The position numbers and the translations under genes were made by a program. This document shows positions 55,492 through 64,000 of a stretch of DNA of 64,000 nt, piece after piece. Source of the DNA: Myxococcus stipitatus (GTDB lineage Bacteria > Myxococcota > Myxococcia > Myxococcales > Myxococcaceae); the NCBI RefSeq assembly GCF_038561935.1, contig NZ_CP102770.1:868001-932000 (forward strand). The letters run 5' to 3'. Under the pieces are notes generated by a model, which saw nothing but the letters and a program-made list of their open reading frames with translations, was not told the origin of the DNA and ran no database searches. Numbering within the stretch: the first letter of the stretch is position 1; each line of letters starts with the position of its first letter.

Positions 55492-55519
55492 TTGCTGGCG
55501 CGTTCCGCTGCGTTATAGT
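55492..55519 (+). promoter_or_regulatory. Candidate sigma-70-type promoter for dnaJ
   Basis: TTGCTG (55492-55497) and TATAGT (55514-55519) are separated by 16 bp; the -10 matches TATAAT at five of six positions. It lies about 57 bp before the dnaJ start. Confidence 0.5.
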
Positions 55520-55575
55520 GACTCAGAGTTTTTGTCTGCGTCAAAAAGTCCAGCAATTTCCAGGGGTTGAAGCGA

Positions 55576-56703
55576 ATGCCAGCGGCGGCGGGTCAGAAGC
55601 GCGACTACTACGAGATTTTGGGGGTCACCAAGACCGTCTCCGCGCAGGAGCTCAAGAGCGCGTTTCGCAAGGTGGCGCTGCAGTACCACCCGGACCGGAA
55701 CCCGGGGAACAACGAGGCCGAGGAGAAGTTCAAGGAAGCCTCGGAAGCCTACGAAGTGTTGAGCGACCCTGACCGGCGGGCGAAGTACGACCGCTTCGGG
55801 CACGCGGGCAATCCGTTCGATGGGTTTGGCGGCGCCGGGGGCGGGTTCCAGGGCGTCAACATCAACGACATCTTCGGCGAGATTTTCGGCGACATCTTCG
55901 GCGGTGGCCGGGGTGGGCGCCGCACCAGCTCGCGCGGCGCGGACCTGCGCTACAACCTGGAGATCACCTTCGAGGAAGCCGCCTTCGGCAGCCGTCCCAA
56001 GGTGACGATTCCCCGCCCCAAGAAGTGCGAGACGTGCAGCGGCTCCGGCAGCAAGAGCGGCGCGGGCCCTCGGGCGTGTGGCACGTGCGGCGGCAGCGGT
56101 GAGCTGCGCTACACGCAGGGCTTCTTCGCGGTGTCCCGGCCCTGTGGCGATTGCAGTGGCTCGGGCTCGGTGGTGCCGGACCCGTGCACCCGCTGCAAGG
56201 GCTCTGGCAAGACGCCGTCGGAGGAGGTCATCGAGGTGGCCATCCCCGGAGGCGTGGACAACGGCACGCGCGTGCGGCTGTCCGGCATGGGCGAGCCCGG
56301 AGACCGGGGCGGTCCTCCCGGAGACCTGTACGTCACCGTCATCGTCAAGGAGCACCCGCTCTTCCAGCGCGAGGAGTACGAGGTCTTCTGCGAGGTGCCC
56401 ATCTCCTTCACGCACGCGGCGCTGGGCGCGAAGATCGACGTCCCCACGCTCGACGGGAAGGTGAAGATGACCATCCCCGCGGGCACGCAGTCCGGCAAGG
56501 TGTTCCGGCTGAAGGGCAAGGGCATCCCCCACCTGCACAGCCAGCAGCGCGGCGACCAGCACGTGCGCGTGGTGGTGGAGACGCCCACGGAGCTGTCCTC
56601 CAAGCAGCGCGAGCTCCTGGAGAAGCTCGCGGAGCTGTCCGGCGAGGAGTCCCACCCTCAGTCGAAGAGCTTCTTCGCGAAGGTGAAGGAACTGTTCGGC
56701 TGA
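55576..56703 (+). CDS. dnaJ: Chaperone protein DnaJ
   Basis: A 375-residue type I DnaJ. J-domain (about 10-75) with the HPD triad in QYHPDRNPG; a Gly/Phe-rich region ([15 protein letters not shown]); four zinc-binding CxxCxGxG motifs ([32 protein letters not shown]); and two C-terminal substrate-binding domains (FLVI-like [16 protein letters not shown], then [19 protein letters not shown]). It acts with DnaK to prevent aggregation and refold proteins. ATG 55576 was chosen over a TTG nine bases earlier. dnaK and grpE are not seen in this window. Confidence 0.97.
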   Translation: MPAAAGQKRDYYEILGVTKTVSAQELKSAFRKVALQYHPDRNPGNNEAEEKFKEASEAYEVLSDPDRRAKYDRFGHAGNPFDGFGGAGGGFQGVNINDIFGEIFGDIFGGGRGGRRTSSRGADLRYNLEITFEEAAFGSRPKVTIPRPKKCETCSGSGSKSGAGPRACGTCGGSGELRYTQGFFAVSRPCGDCSGSGSVVPDPCTRCKGSGKTPSEEVIEVAIPGGVDNGTRVRLSGMGEPGDRGGPPGDLYVTVIVKEHPLFQREEYEVFCEVPISFTHAALGAKIDVPTLDGKVKMTIPAGTQSGKVFRLKGKGIPHLHSQQRGDQHVRVVVETPTELSSKQRELLEKLAELSGEESHPQSKSFFAKVKELFG

Positions 56704-56727
56704 AGCTGGACTGGATTCTGGCCGCCC

Positions 56728-56752
56728 GCCTGCTCCCTCGCGGGGAGCGGGC
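56728..56752 (+). terminator. Hairpin after dnaJ
   Basis: GCCTGCTCCC (56728-56737) and GGGAGCGGGC (56743-56752) form a 10-bp stem with one wobble and a 5-nt loop. No T-tract follows, so its efficiency is uncertain. Confidence 0.45.
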
Positions 56753-56938
56753 ACGGGGTGGCGAGGCCGGGGTCGCGGCCTGGAGGCCACACGCGCGTGG
56801 TCCGGGCGCCACGGTGACGTGAGGAAGTGGACGTCTCTTCCGGTGGTGAGGGGGCGGGCACGCGAGGTGCACCAGGGGTGGGGTTCCTCTCGGAATCTTC
56901 CCCTGCTCCGTTGTCGACGGAGGCGCGTCGCCGCTGCT

Positions 56939-59116
56939 ATGCACCCCACTGCCATGGAAGTCCTGCCCACCTTGCGCCGCTCGCTCCTCGTCGCGCTGGC
57001 CCTGCTGCTGACCGCCTGTCCCCGTCCCTCGCGCATCCCCGCTGGAGGGACGACGGGGGAGGACGTCCCCACGGGTGACCCCTTCCCCAAGCGGCCCGCC
57101 GTGGAGGCCAGGAAGGACGCCTCCGCGGACGCGGCGCTCGCCGAGGCCCGGCGCACAGCCCAGTCCTCGCCCGACAAGAAGAAGGCCGCGGAGGCCTACC
57201 TGTCGGTGCGCAAGGCGTACCCCGCCACGACGGCGGGCCAGGACGCGCTGTACCAGGCCGGCGTCCTCTTCTTCGAGTCGAGGGACTACGCCAACGCGCG
57301 CAAGTCCTTCAACGAGCTGCTCTTCGAGAACCCCCTGTACGGCAAGGCCGACGACGCCAAGCGCAAGCTGGCGCTGTCCGCCATGGAAGTGGGGGCGTAC
57401 CGCGACGCGTACCAGACGCTGTCCAGCCTGGCCGAGCACGCCGAGGGCGCGGAGCGCGAGCAGCTGCTGCGCGACGCCGCGCGGGCCGCCGAGGGCGCGG
57501 GCCTGTATGGCCAGTCGCTGACGATGGCGGTGGAGGAGGCGGGCAAGGCGCGGACGGAGGCGGAGCGCGAGGCGGCGGTGGCTCGGGTGGAGGCGCTGGT
57601 GGAGGGCCGCGCGGACTTCGTGGACATCGCCCGCGTGGCGGAGGGGCTGCCCTCGTCCAATCCCGCGTGGCCGGTGCTCCACTTCAAGCTGGCGCGCATC
57701 TACTACCACCTGCGGGAGTGGACGCGGCTGGAGGAGACGCTGAACCGCTTCCTCGCGGAGGCGCCCCAGAGTCCCTTCGCGCCCCAGGCGCGGGAGCTGC
57801 TGGCGCGGGCGACGCGGCGCGTGGAGGCGAAGCCCAGGACGGTGGGCGTGCTGCTGCCCATGACGGGCCGCTTCCAGCCTGTGGGCGAGGCGGTGCTGCG
57901 CGGCATCCAGCTGGGGCTGGAGGGCAGCGACATCGAGCTGGTGGTGAAGGACACGCAGGGCGACGTCAACAAGACGGGCCAGGCGATGGAGCAGCTCGCG
58001 TTCGACGATGGCGCCATCGCGGTGCTGGGGCCCCTGCTGGGGGATGACTCCAAGCGCGCGGCGCTGGTGGCCGAGGAGCTCCAGGTGCCGCTGCTCACCA
58101 TGACGCGCCAGGATGGCGTCACGGAGCTGGGCTCGTACGTCTTCCGCAACATGCTGACCAGCACGGCGCAGGCGGACGCCATCGCGGACTACGCCATCAA
58201 CGTGCGGGGCTACAAGCGCTTCGCCCTGCTGTACCCGAACATCCCCTACGGCGTGGAGCTGGCGGATGCGTTCTGGGACCAGGTCGTGGAGCGCGGCGGC
58301 GTGGTGCGCGGCGCGGAGCGCTACTCGCATGACCAGACGACCTTCACCACCGAGGCCAAGAAGCTGGTGGGTCGCTACTACCTGGAGGACCGCGGCGACT
58401 ACGTCGAGGGCGTGCGCGACCTGCAGGGGGAGAACCTGGATGCGTTCCGCCGCCGCAAGGCGCTGGAGAAGGTGAAGAGCAACGTCGAGCCCATCGTCGA
58501 CTTCGACGCCATCTTCATGCCGGATGACTGGCGGCGGGTGAGCCTGGTGGCCCCGGCGCTGGCGGTGGAGGACATCGTCACCAACGCGTGCGACGCGAGG
58601 GATTTGGAGCGCATCCGCAAGACGACGGGCAAGAAGGAGCTGAAGACGGTGACGCTCTTCGGCACCAACCAGTGGAGCAGCCTGAAGGGGCGCTCGGGGT
58701 TGCCGGAGCTGATTGAGCGCGGCGGCAAGTTCGTCACCTGCTCGGTGTACGTGGACGGCTTCTTCGTGGACTCGCAGCGGCCGGCCACGCGCACCTTCGT
58801 GCGCAAGTACCGCGAGACGTACAAGCAGGAGACGGGCAAGGACCCGGGCCTGCTGGAGGCCATCGGCTACGACTCCGGGCGCATGCTGCGCCAGCTCGTG
58901 GAGAAGAAGGAGGGGGCGCCTCGCACGCGCGCGCAGATGCGTGAGTCGCTGGCCAACCTGAAGGACTTCGACGGCGCCACGGGCCGCACCTCGTTCAACG
59001 AGAAGCGCGAGGCCGTGAAGCAGCTGTTCCTGCTCTCCATCGACAACAAGGGCGTCACCGAAATCAACGTGGACCAGGAGCGCGAGAAGGCCGCCACGGG
59101 AGGCTCCGGTTCATGA
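56939..59116 (+). CDS. LpoA/LppC-like lipoprotein: TPR region plus periplasmic-binding domain
   Basis: A 725-residue lipoprotein. Lipobox LLLTAC lies near residue 20-25. A helical TPR-like region (about 70-290: AEAYLSVRKAYPATTAGQDA, ARKSFNELLFENPLYGKAD) precedes a type-1 periplasmic-binding fold (about 300-700) starting VGVLLPMTGRFQPVGEAVLR, with DDGAIAVLGPLLGDDS. The architecture matches LpoA (YraM), the outer-membrane activator of the bifunctional peptidoglycan synthase PBP1A in enterobacteria. It is preceded by dnaJ, and the next gene overlaps it by four bases. Start ATG 56939 (ATG 56954 is also possible). Confidence 0.8.
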   Translation: MHPTAMEVLPTLRRSLLVALALLLTACPRPSRIPAGGTTGEDVPTGDPFPKRPAVEARKDASADAALAEARRTAQSSPDKKKAAEAYLSVRKAYPATTAGQDALYQAGVLFFESRDYANARKSFNELLFENPLYGKADDAKRKLALSAMEVGAYRDAYQTLSSLAEHAEGAEREQLLRDAARAAEGAGLYGQSLTMAVEEAGKARTEAEREAAVARVEALVEGRADFVDIARVAEGLPSSNPAWPVLHFKLARIYYHLREWTRLEETLNRFLAEAPQSPFAPQARELLARATRRVEAKPRTVGVLLPMTGRFQPVGEAVLRGIQLGLEGSDIELVVKDTQGDVNKTGQAMEQLAFDDGAIAVLGPLLGDDSKRAALVAEELQVPLLTMTRQDGVTELGSYVFRNMLTSTAQADAIADYAINVRGYKRFALLYPNIPYGVELADAFWDQVVERGGVVRGAERYSHDQTTFTTEAKKLVGRYYLEDRGDYVEGVRDLQGENLDAFRRRKALEKVKSNVEPIVDFDAIFMPDDWRRVSLVAPALAVEDIVTNACDARDLERIRKTTGKKELKTVTLFGTNQWSSLKGRSGLPELIERGGKFVTCSVYVDGFFVDSQRPATRTFVRKYRETYKQETGKDPGLLEAIGYDSGRMLRQLVEKKEGAPRTRAQMRESLANLKDFDGATGRTSFNEKREAVKQLFLLSIDNKGVTEINVDQEREKAATGGSGS

Positions 59117-60735
59117 AGTGGGGGACGGGAGTGCTGGCGGCGGGGCTGCTGGCGATGGCGGGCGGGTGCGCGCATCAGTCCGCGGGGCTGTCGGCGGAGA
59201 CGCAGACGCGGCTCGCCCAGACGCAGGGCGGCTATCTCGCCGGCGCGACGGCGGGCCTGGGCCGGGCGTCGGTGCTCAACAAGACGGACTTCATCTGGGG
59301 CCTGGACTTCTCGCCCCGACAGCGGCGCGTGGCGTACACGCGGCTGGGCTCGCGCTCGTACTTCCTCTCCATCTGGTCGCTGGAGTCACCGCCGCGCCTG
59401 CTCGCGGACCCGACCGTCAACCCGTATGAGTTCGACGTGGAGGGCGTGGCCTTCTCTCCGGACGGTGGGCGGGTCGCCACCGCGAGCCGCGATGGCGCGG
59501 TGCGCGTGTTCGACGCGGCCACGGGTGAGTCGCGAGGCGTGCGCATCACCGAGGAGCCGCTCTCCGTGGTGGCCTTCCACCCCGATGGCCGGTGGCTGGT
59601 GGTGGGCAGCGTGAAGGGGCTCATCACCGTGCTGGCGGTGGACGGGCTCGTCCATGCGTCCGAGGAGCGCGGGCATGAGGGGCCGGTGAGCGCGCTGGCC
59701 TTCGCGCCGGACGGCACGCTGTACTCGGGCGGCTGGGACAAGCACGTGCGCGCGTGGGATGCGCGGATGGAGGCGGTATCCTCGCATGAGGCGCGCACGC
59801 GCTTCGAGCGCACGAGCGGCTCCGCGGTGGTGTCGGGCTCGGTGAACGGCAAGGCCATGGGCAGCTTCGCGCTGGATGCGCGTGTGCCCGCCATCGTCGT
59901 CACCAGCGAGGTGGCCTCGGCCGCGGGCATCGACGTGGCGTCGCTGAAGGAGACGGTGGATGTGCCCGGCGCGCTGGGGACCACCCAGGCCCGGCTCGCG
60001 CGAGGCCAGTTCCTGCGCTTCAAGTCGCTGGTGGTGCGCGACGTGGACGTGGCGGTGTGCGACGCGTGTGTGCCGCAGGGGCTGCGCGGGGTGCTGGGCG
60101 CGCCGTTCTCGCAGCGGGTGGGCGTGGCCTTCGATGAGGTGCACAAGGAGGCCCGCCTTACCCTGACGTCGGGCGCTCCCGAGGGCTCCGCGCCGGTGGA
60201 GACGCTGGTGCTGTCGGCGCGCTCGGACTTCACGTTCCCCGCGTACGTCAGCGACGTCACCGTGGACGCGCGCGGGCAGCGGCTGGGCGTGGGGCTCTCC
60301 GAGCAGAAGCCGGAGCGGGACCGCGCCGTGTACGAGCGCGAGCGTCAGGGCTTCGAGGAGCCCCAAGGCCCCTTCAACGCGGGCGCGGTGGTGGACGCGG
60401 CAACAGGGAAGGTGCTGCACAAGTGGCCGGTGCACCGAGGCGTGGTGTCCACCGCGGCCATCTCTCCGGACGGCCGCTCGCTCATCTCCGGGGGCTGGGA
60501 CAAGAAGGTGCACCTCTTCACGGAGGGCGAGTCGTCCGCGCGAGGCACCCACTCCTTCGACTGGGCCGTGCGCCGCGTGCGCTTCAGCCCGGATGGCCGC
60601 TGGGTGGGGGTAGCGGCGTGGACCCCGCAGGTGGCCAGCAGCTCCGGGGAGAGCGACCCGTCGGCGGTGCTGCTCGACGTGCGCTACGCGGAGGGCGCCA
60701 CCGTGGTGGCGCCTGGTGCCGCGGCCGCTCAGTAG
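59113..60735 (+). CDS. WD40-repeat lipoprotein with an inserted retropepsin-like domain
   Basis: A 540-residue protein. N-terminal signal with lipobox MAGGC (about residues 15-19). Several WD40-type repeats (VEGVAFSPDGGRVATASRDG, SALAFAPDGTLYSGGWDKHV, TAAISPDGRSLISGGWDKKV) flank a domain of about 110 residues (about 237-350) with the layout of a clan-AA aspartic protease: VNGKAMGSFALDAR, VVTSEVASAAGI, VVRDVDVAVCD, LRGVLGAPFSQRVGVAF. The catalytic D-T/S-G is D-A-R here (Asp255), so activity is doubtful. ATG overlaps the LpoA-like stop. The two lipoproteins probably function together at the outer membrane. Confidence 0.8.
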   Translation: MKWGTGVLAAGLLAMAGGCAHQSAGLSAETQTRLAQTQGGYLAGATAGLGRASVLNKTDFIWGLDFSPRQRRVAYTRLGSRSYFLSIWSLESPPRLLADPTVNPYEFDVEGVAFSPDGGRVATASRDGAVRVFDAATGESRGVRITEEPLSVVAFHPDGRWLVVGSVKGLITVLAVDGLVHASEERGHEGPVSALAFAPDGTLYSGGWDKHVRAWDARMEAVSSHEARTRFERTSGSAVVSGSVNGKAMGSFALDARVPAIVVTSEVASAAGIDVASLKETVDVPGALGTTQARLARGQFLRFKSLVVRDVDVAVCDACVPQGLRGVLGAPFSQRVGVAFDEVHKEARLTLTSGAPEGSAPVETLVLSARSDFTFPAYVSDVTVDARGQRLGVGLSEQKPERDRAVYERERQGFEEPQGPFNAGAVVDAATGKVLHKWPVHRGVVSTAAISPDGRSLISGGWDKKVHLFTEGESSARGTHSFDWAVRRVRFSPDGRWVGVAAWTPQVASSSGESDPSAVLLDVRYAEGATVVAPGAAAAQ

Positions 60736-61421
60736 TTGAAGAAGATGTGCTCGCGGGGGACTCCGCGCTCCTTCAGGGCGTCCAGGACTCCCCGCACCAT
60801 GTCCGGTTGCCCGCAGACGAAGGCGCGGGCGTTCTGCACGGACTCCTCGCCCAGGTGGGCCTGCACGTAGCCGGTGAGGCCCTGCCAGCCGCTCGCGCCG
60901 GGCTGACTGACGGTGCGCACCACCTGGATGTCGCCGCCCTCCCACGCGTGCAGCTCCCCCTGGTACGCGAAGGCGGTGGGGGTGCGCGCGCCAAAGTAGA
61001 GCTTCACCCGTCCGAAGGTGTCCCGCTCACGGCGCACGCTGGCGATGAGGGGGCGGATGGCGGAGATGCCGGAGCCGGTGGCGAAGAGCAGCACGTCATG
61101 GCCTCGCGCGCGCTCGAGCGGGAAGCCCGCCCCCTCCGGGGCGGTGACCTGGACCTTGGCGCCCAGGGGCAGCCGGATGAGGGCATCGGGCAGCGGGCTG
61201 CCGTCCTTGAGGAGGAACTCCCACCGGGTGCCGTGAGGCTCGGGCGCGGAGGCGATGGCGAAGAGGCTCGCCTGAAGCCCGGGCAGGCTCAGGCGGACGT
61301 ACTGGCCAGGGTGCAGATGGGTCCCCTCGAGCGGGGTGCCCTGGATGTCGAGCACGAGGTCGGTGAGCCCGTCGGCTGCGGGAGAGCGAGATGTGACAAC
61401 GCCGGAATGCCAGTCGGGCAT
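60729..61421 (-). CDS. FAD/NAD(P)-binding ferredoxin-reductase-like oxidoreductase
   Basis: A 230-residue flavin reductase: FAD-binding HLHPGQYVRLSLPGLQASLF (equivalent to the RxYS/T region), and NAD(P)-binding LLFATGSGISAIRPLIASV with RAFVCGQPDMVRGVLDAL at the end. No iron-sulfur domain is attached, so it may pair with a separate ferredoxin or oxygenase. The start is ATG 61421; a longer frame to 61535 crosses the divergent gene. The 3' end overlaps the convergent WD40 gene by 7 bp. Confidence 0.85.
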   Translation of the reverse strand: MPDWHSGVVTSRSPAADGLTDLVLDIQGTPLEGTHLHPGQYVRLSLPGLQASLFAIASAPEPHGTRWEFLLKDGSPLPDALIRLPLGAKVQVTAPEGAGFPLERARGHDVLLFATGSGISAIRPLIASVRRERDTFGRVKLYFGARTPTAFAYQGELHAWEGGDIQVVRTVSQPGASGWQGLTGYVQAHLGEESVQNARAFVCGQPDMVRGVLDALKERGVPREHIFFNY

Positions 61422-61473
61422 GGTGATGACGGTTTTAACCCGTGTGCCGGGAGCGTGCTGCCCCTGGTAGCCT

Positions 61474-62250
61474 GTGGGGGTGAAGAGCCTTCTTTGGATA
61501 ATCCTGTTCGTGCTCGGCCTGGCCGGCGTGCTCATTCCGCTGACGTATCTCTATACGGCGAGCAAGCTTCCCCAGTTGGAGAGTGAGTTCGACGTCGAAA
61601 AGCTGCTCAAGCACAGCATCGAAGGGGAGCGGATGAGTCTCCGCGCCGGGCAATCCGAGCGCAACCCCCGCCCCGTCACCTTCAACCGCCCGGACTTCTC
61701 GCGGCTCCCGAAGGACCTGGTGGCGCTGTACATCCGGCACATGGACTGCCCGCGCTACTTCCAGACGCCGCGCGAGGACGGGACGGCGTGGGCGTGGCGC
61801 CTGTTCGTGGGCGCGACGGTGGGCTCGTCTCCTCCGGGAGAGGGCGCCTGTGAGCGGCTCCTGGCCATGCGCATCGCGGAGGGCCTGGGCATCAAGGGCA
61901 ACCTCCAGCTCACCGTGGCCGCGCACCGGCTGCACGCCTTCATGCAGAAGGACCAGCTCGTCGCGTACGACATGGCCATCCTCTACTTCGAGCGCGGCGT
62001 CGTGGGCGTCGAGGACGCGGCCTTCACGCTCTTCAAGAAGGAGCTCAACGAGCTTCAGCTCCCGGAGCTGGCGGAGCTCCAGCTCGCGCTGCCGCCGTTC
62101 TACCGGTACTGGGACATCCGCCAGTGCAAGAACCCCACGGTGCTGCGGCAGGACCGGGACACGCTGCTGGCGGACCTCGCGGGCTGGAAGCTGGTGAGCG
62201 AGGACCGGGCTCGCAACGCGACGTCCCAGCGGCTGGGCTGCCTGGAGTAG
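61474..62250 (+). CDS. Degenerate GT51 (peptidoglycan glycosyltransferase)-like membrane protein
   Basis: 258 residues. One N-terminal transmembrane helix (LLWIILFVLGLAGVLIPLTY) anchors a periplasmic domain. The C-terminal half (AYDMAILYFERGVVGVEDAA, then LQLPELAELQLALPPFYRYW) aligns with GT51 segments LYLNEIYFGNGAYGIEAAAQ and LTLAEAALLAGLPQAPSRYN. The catalytic IEDxxF motif is replaced by RHMDCPRYF (Met90-Asp91), and the QGGSTITQQL motif by an unrelated GEGACERLLA. It is therefore probably an inactive pseudoenzyme, possibly regulating a real glycosyltransferase. GTG 61474 or GTG 61480 is the start; no ribosome site is obvious. Confidence 0.7.
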   Translation: MGVKSLLWIILFVLGLAGVLIPLTYLYTASKLPQLESEFDVEKLLKHSIEGERMSLRAGQSERNPRPVTFNRPDFSRLPKDLVALYIRHMDCPRYFQTPREDGTAWAWRLFVGATVGSSPPGEGACERLLAMRIAEGLGIKGNLQLTVAAHRLHAFMQKDQLVAYDMAILYFERGVVGVEDAAFTLFKKELNELQLPELAELQLALPPFYRYWDIRQCKNPTVLRQDRDTLLADLAGWKLVSEDRARNATSQRLGCLE

Positions 62251-62253
62251 CGC

Positions 62254-63993
62254 TCAGCGCTTGAGGAACATCTTCTTCAAGCCGTCGAACTTCCGGCTGA
62301 GCTGACGCTGCTCCTCGGTGTCGCTGGAGAGCTCGACCTCGGTCCGGGTCTTCTCCAGCATCTTCAGCATCGTGTCGGGGCTGGTCACCCGGTCCTGCGC
62401 GATGAGGTCGGGTGTCGCTTCAATCAGCGCGTCGATGCGCTTGAGGAGCTGCCGCTTCTCCGAGGAGTCCCGGCCCTCCGCGCGCTTGGCGGCGGAGACA
62501 GTCCGAGCCTGGGACCCGGTCTCCTTCGTGTCCGCGTTGGCCAGGGCGCCGCCCCCCAGCTTCTCGGGGAGGGACGGGCGCTCCTTCGGCGCCGGGGCCG
62601 TCTCTGTCGGCTCGTCCGGGGAGGCCTGCTCCGTGGAGGGCGGCTCCTTCGTGTCCACCACGGCCGTGATGGCCTCACCCTTGTCGACAGGCGCGGGAGG
62701 CGGAGCGGGGCGCGGGGCGGGAGGTTCGGCCTGGGGCTCGGAGATGGGCGGTGACTCGCGGGTCGCGGTGAGCGGCACGGCGCGCGCGGGCTCTCGGAAG
62801 ACCAGGGCCACGGCTCCCGCGAGCATCAGGGCGCCGGCGCCCATGGCGATGGCGATGGGCAGGTGCCTGCGCGGAGGCGGAGGGGTGGGCGCGGAGGTCT
62901 GCTCGGGCGCCTTCGCGCTCAGCTCGGGAGGCACCGCCACGGGAGTGGTGGGGCGGCGCGAGGACGCGTCGTCCGACACCCGTGGCTTCTCGTGCATCGG
63001 CGAGAGTGCGCTGGGGTTGGAGCGCGTGGCGCGCAGGGAGCGGCGCAGCTTGTTGAGCTGCTGGCGCAAGGGGTCCGCGGAGTTGGGGCGCGCCTCCGGG
63101 TCCTTGGTGAGCATCTGGAGGATGAAGGCGTCCAGCGCGGGCGGCAGGTCGGGCACGAACTCCGACGGCCTGGGAGGCCGCGCCTCCACGTGCTTCATCA
63201 GCAGGTCCACCGGCGAGGTCCCGGTGAAGGGCAGCCGGCCCGTCACCATCTCGAAGGTGACGACGCCCAGCGCGTAGAGGTCCGTCATGGGACCGACTTC
63301 CTGGCCACGCGCCTGCTCCGGAGCCATGTACTCCGGCGTGCCCACGACCATGTCCGTGCGCGTCTGCGCGGTGCGGCCGGTGGGGCCCTGGCCTCGCTTG
63401 GCCAGACCGAAGTCGAGCACCTTCACGTAGCGCGAGCCGTCCGGCTGTCGCACGAGGAAGATGTTGCTGGGCTTGAGGTCCCGGTGCACGACGCCGGCGC
63501 CGTGGGCGGCGGCCAGCGCGGCGAGCACCTCGTCGAGGATGGGAAGGGCTTCGTCCAGGGGGAGCCGGTTCTTCTCCACGAGCACGGCGTCGAGCGGCTG
63601 GCCCTCCAGGTACTCCATGACGATGTACTGCCGGCCGTCGGGCACTTGGCCGAAGCCGAAGATGTCGATGATGCCGCGGTGGCGGATGGCGTTCACCGCG
63701 CGGGCCTCGGCGAGGAGGCGCTCCACCTGCTCGGTGGAGTGGGCGAGCTCCGGACGGAGCACCTTCACCGCCACGCGCTTGCCGATGAGGGGTTGGATGC
63801 CCTCGTACACCAGCCCCATTCCACCCACGCCGATGCGGGCGCGCAGCTCGTACTCACCGAGCTTCAGGCCGATGAGCGGATCCTTCAGGACCTCTGCTTG
63901 GGCCTCCAGGGTGCTCTGCACGATGACCTTCGGCTCGTCGGCCACCGGCGATGCCGGAACCGGCGGTGGGACATGGAACGCTGCGAGTGCCAC
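62254..63993 (-). CDS. Membrane Ser/Thr protein kinase (start uncertain, may begin beyond the window)
   Basis: 579 residues from GTG 63993, which has no ribosome site, and the frame remains open to the window edge. Kinase domain at about 45-310: GVGGMGLVYEG, VAVKVLRPE, HRDLKPSNIFL, VLDFGLAKRG, YMAPEQARG. One transmembrane helix (about 377-399: LPIAIAMGAGALMLAGAVAL) divides a cytoplasmic kinase from a Pro/Glu/Ala-rich periplasmic part and a C-terminal helical segment of about 70 residues (RQLLKRIDALIEATPDLIAQ) that resembles a coiled coil. It is a typical myxobacterial PknB-like kinase without PASTA repeats. Confidence 0.87.
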   Translation of the reverse strand: MALAAFHVPPPVPASPVADEPKVIVQSTLEAQAEVLKDPLIGLKLGEYELRARIGVGGMGLVYEGIQPLIGKRVAVKVLRPELAHSTEQVERLLAEARAVNAIRHRGIIDIFGFGQVPDGRQYIVMEYLEGQPLDAVLVEKNRLPLDEALPILDEVLAALAAAHGAGVVHRDLKPSNIFLVRQPDGSRYVKVLDFGLAKRGQGPTGRTAQTRTDMVVGTPEYMAPEQARGQEVGPMTDLYALGVVTFEMVTGRLPFTGTSPVDLLMKHVEARPPRPSEFVPDLPPALDAFILQMLTKDPEARPNSADPLRQQLNKLRRSLRATRSNPSALSPMHEKPRVSDDASSRRPTTPVAVPPELSAKAPEQTSAPTPPPPRRHLPIAIAMGAGALMLAGAVALVFREPARAVPLTATRESPPISEPQAEPPAPRPAPPPAPVDKGEAITAVVDTKEPPSTEQASPDEPTETAPAPKERPSLPEKLGGGALANADTKETGSQARTVSAAKRAEGRDSSEKRQLLKRIDALIEATPDLIAQDRVTSPDTMLKMLEKTRTEVELSSDTEEQRQLSRKFDGLKKMFLKR

Positions 63994-64000
63994 GGTGCCG

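Overview
The window is high-GC DNA with an unusual density of signalling genes: five histidine kinases, four separate response regulators, three protein-kinase-fold genes and an ECF sigma/anti-sigma pair. It also carries many lipoproteins and lineage-specific hypothetical genes. This profile fits a myxobacterium (Deltaproteobacteria/Myxococcota), most likely the Myxococcus/Corallococcus/Pyxidicoccus group. That assignment is an inference from gene content and codon bias. I saw no rRNA, tRNA, CRISPR array, insertion sequence or prophage.

Layout. 1-9068 (minus strand): a partial short-chain fatty acid transporter, a coiled-coil lipoprotein, then a tightly overlapping four-gene operon SulP - DabA - ND5-like - ND5-like. 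This looks like a DAB-type inorganic carbon (bicarbonate/CO2) accumulation system in a presumed heterotroph. 9283-11913 (plus): ECF sigma factor with a membrane-anchored partner, a lone receiver and an unknown protein. 12104-18197: a 1700-residue soluble hybrid kinase with six near-identical 92-residue HAMP units, followed by a winged-helix-like protein and two tiny membrane proteins. 18288-23747: PhoX-type phosphatase, aldo/keto reductase, a multi-GAF kinase and a cysteine-rich lipoprotein that ends in a strong terminator. 24328-27530: a Ser/Thr kinase fused to PilZ-like, J-like and TPR-like regions, then an ABC1/UbiB kinase.

27535-30355: receiver, PAS kinase and a divergent NarL-type regulator; the shared promoter region carries a 9-bp direct repeat. 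30533-32439 (minus): a tryptophan-2,3-dioxygenase-like enzyme translationally coupled to a methyltransferase. 32600-38970 (minus): multihaem cytochrome lipoprotein - FIST sensor - hybrid kinase - receiver. This operon resembles the NosP/NahK nitric-oxide sensing arrangement. 39235-44358: membrane PAS-GAF kinase and, divergently, a RapA/SNF2-like ATPase. 44520-48646: a TadE/TadG-like pilin cluster without other Tad genes. 48664-54798: glyoxalase-fold protein, small conserved unknowns, two membrane proteins and an ABC exporter. 54957-63993: a small unknown, dnaJ, an LpoA-like lipoprotein coupled to a WD40 lipoprotein with an embedded retropepsin-like domain, a flavin reductase, a degenerate peptidoglycan glycosyltransferase and a second Ser/Thr kinase.

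The most interesting systems are the DAB/SulP operon with two ND-type subunits, the cytochrome-FIST-hybrid kinase-receiver operon, the TDO-like/methyltransferase pair, and the LpoA-WD40/retropepsin pair lying near a pseudo-glycosyltransferase.
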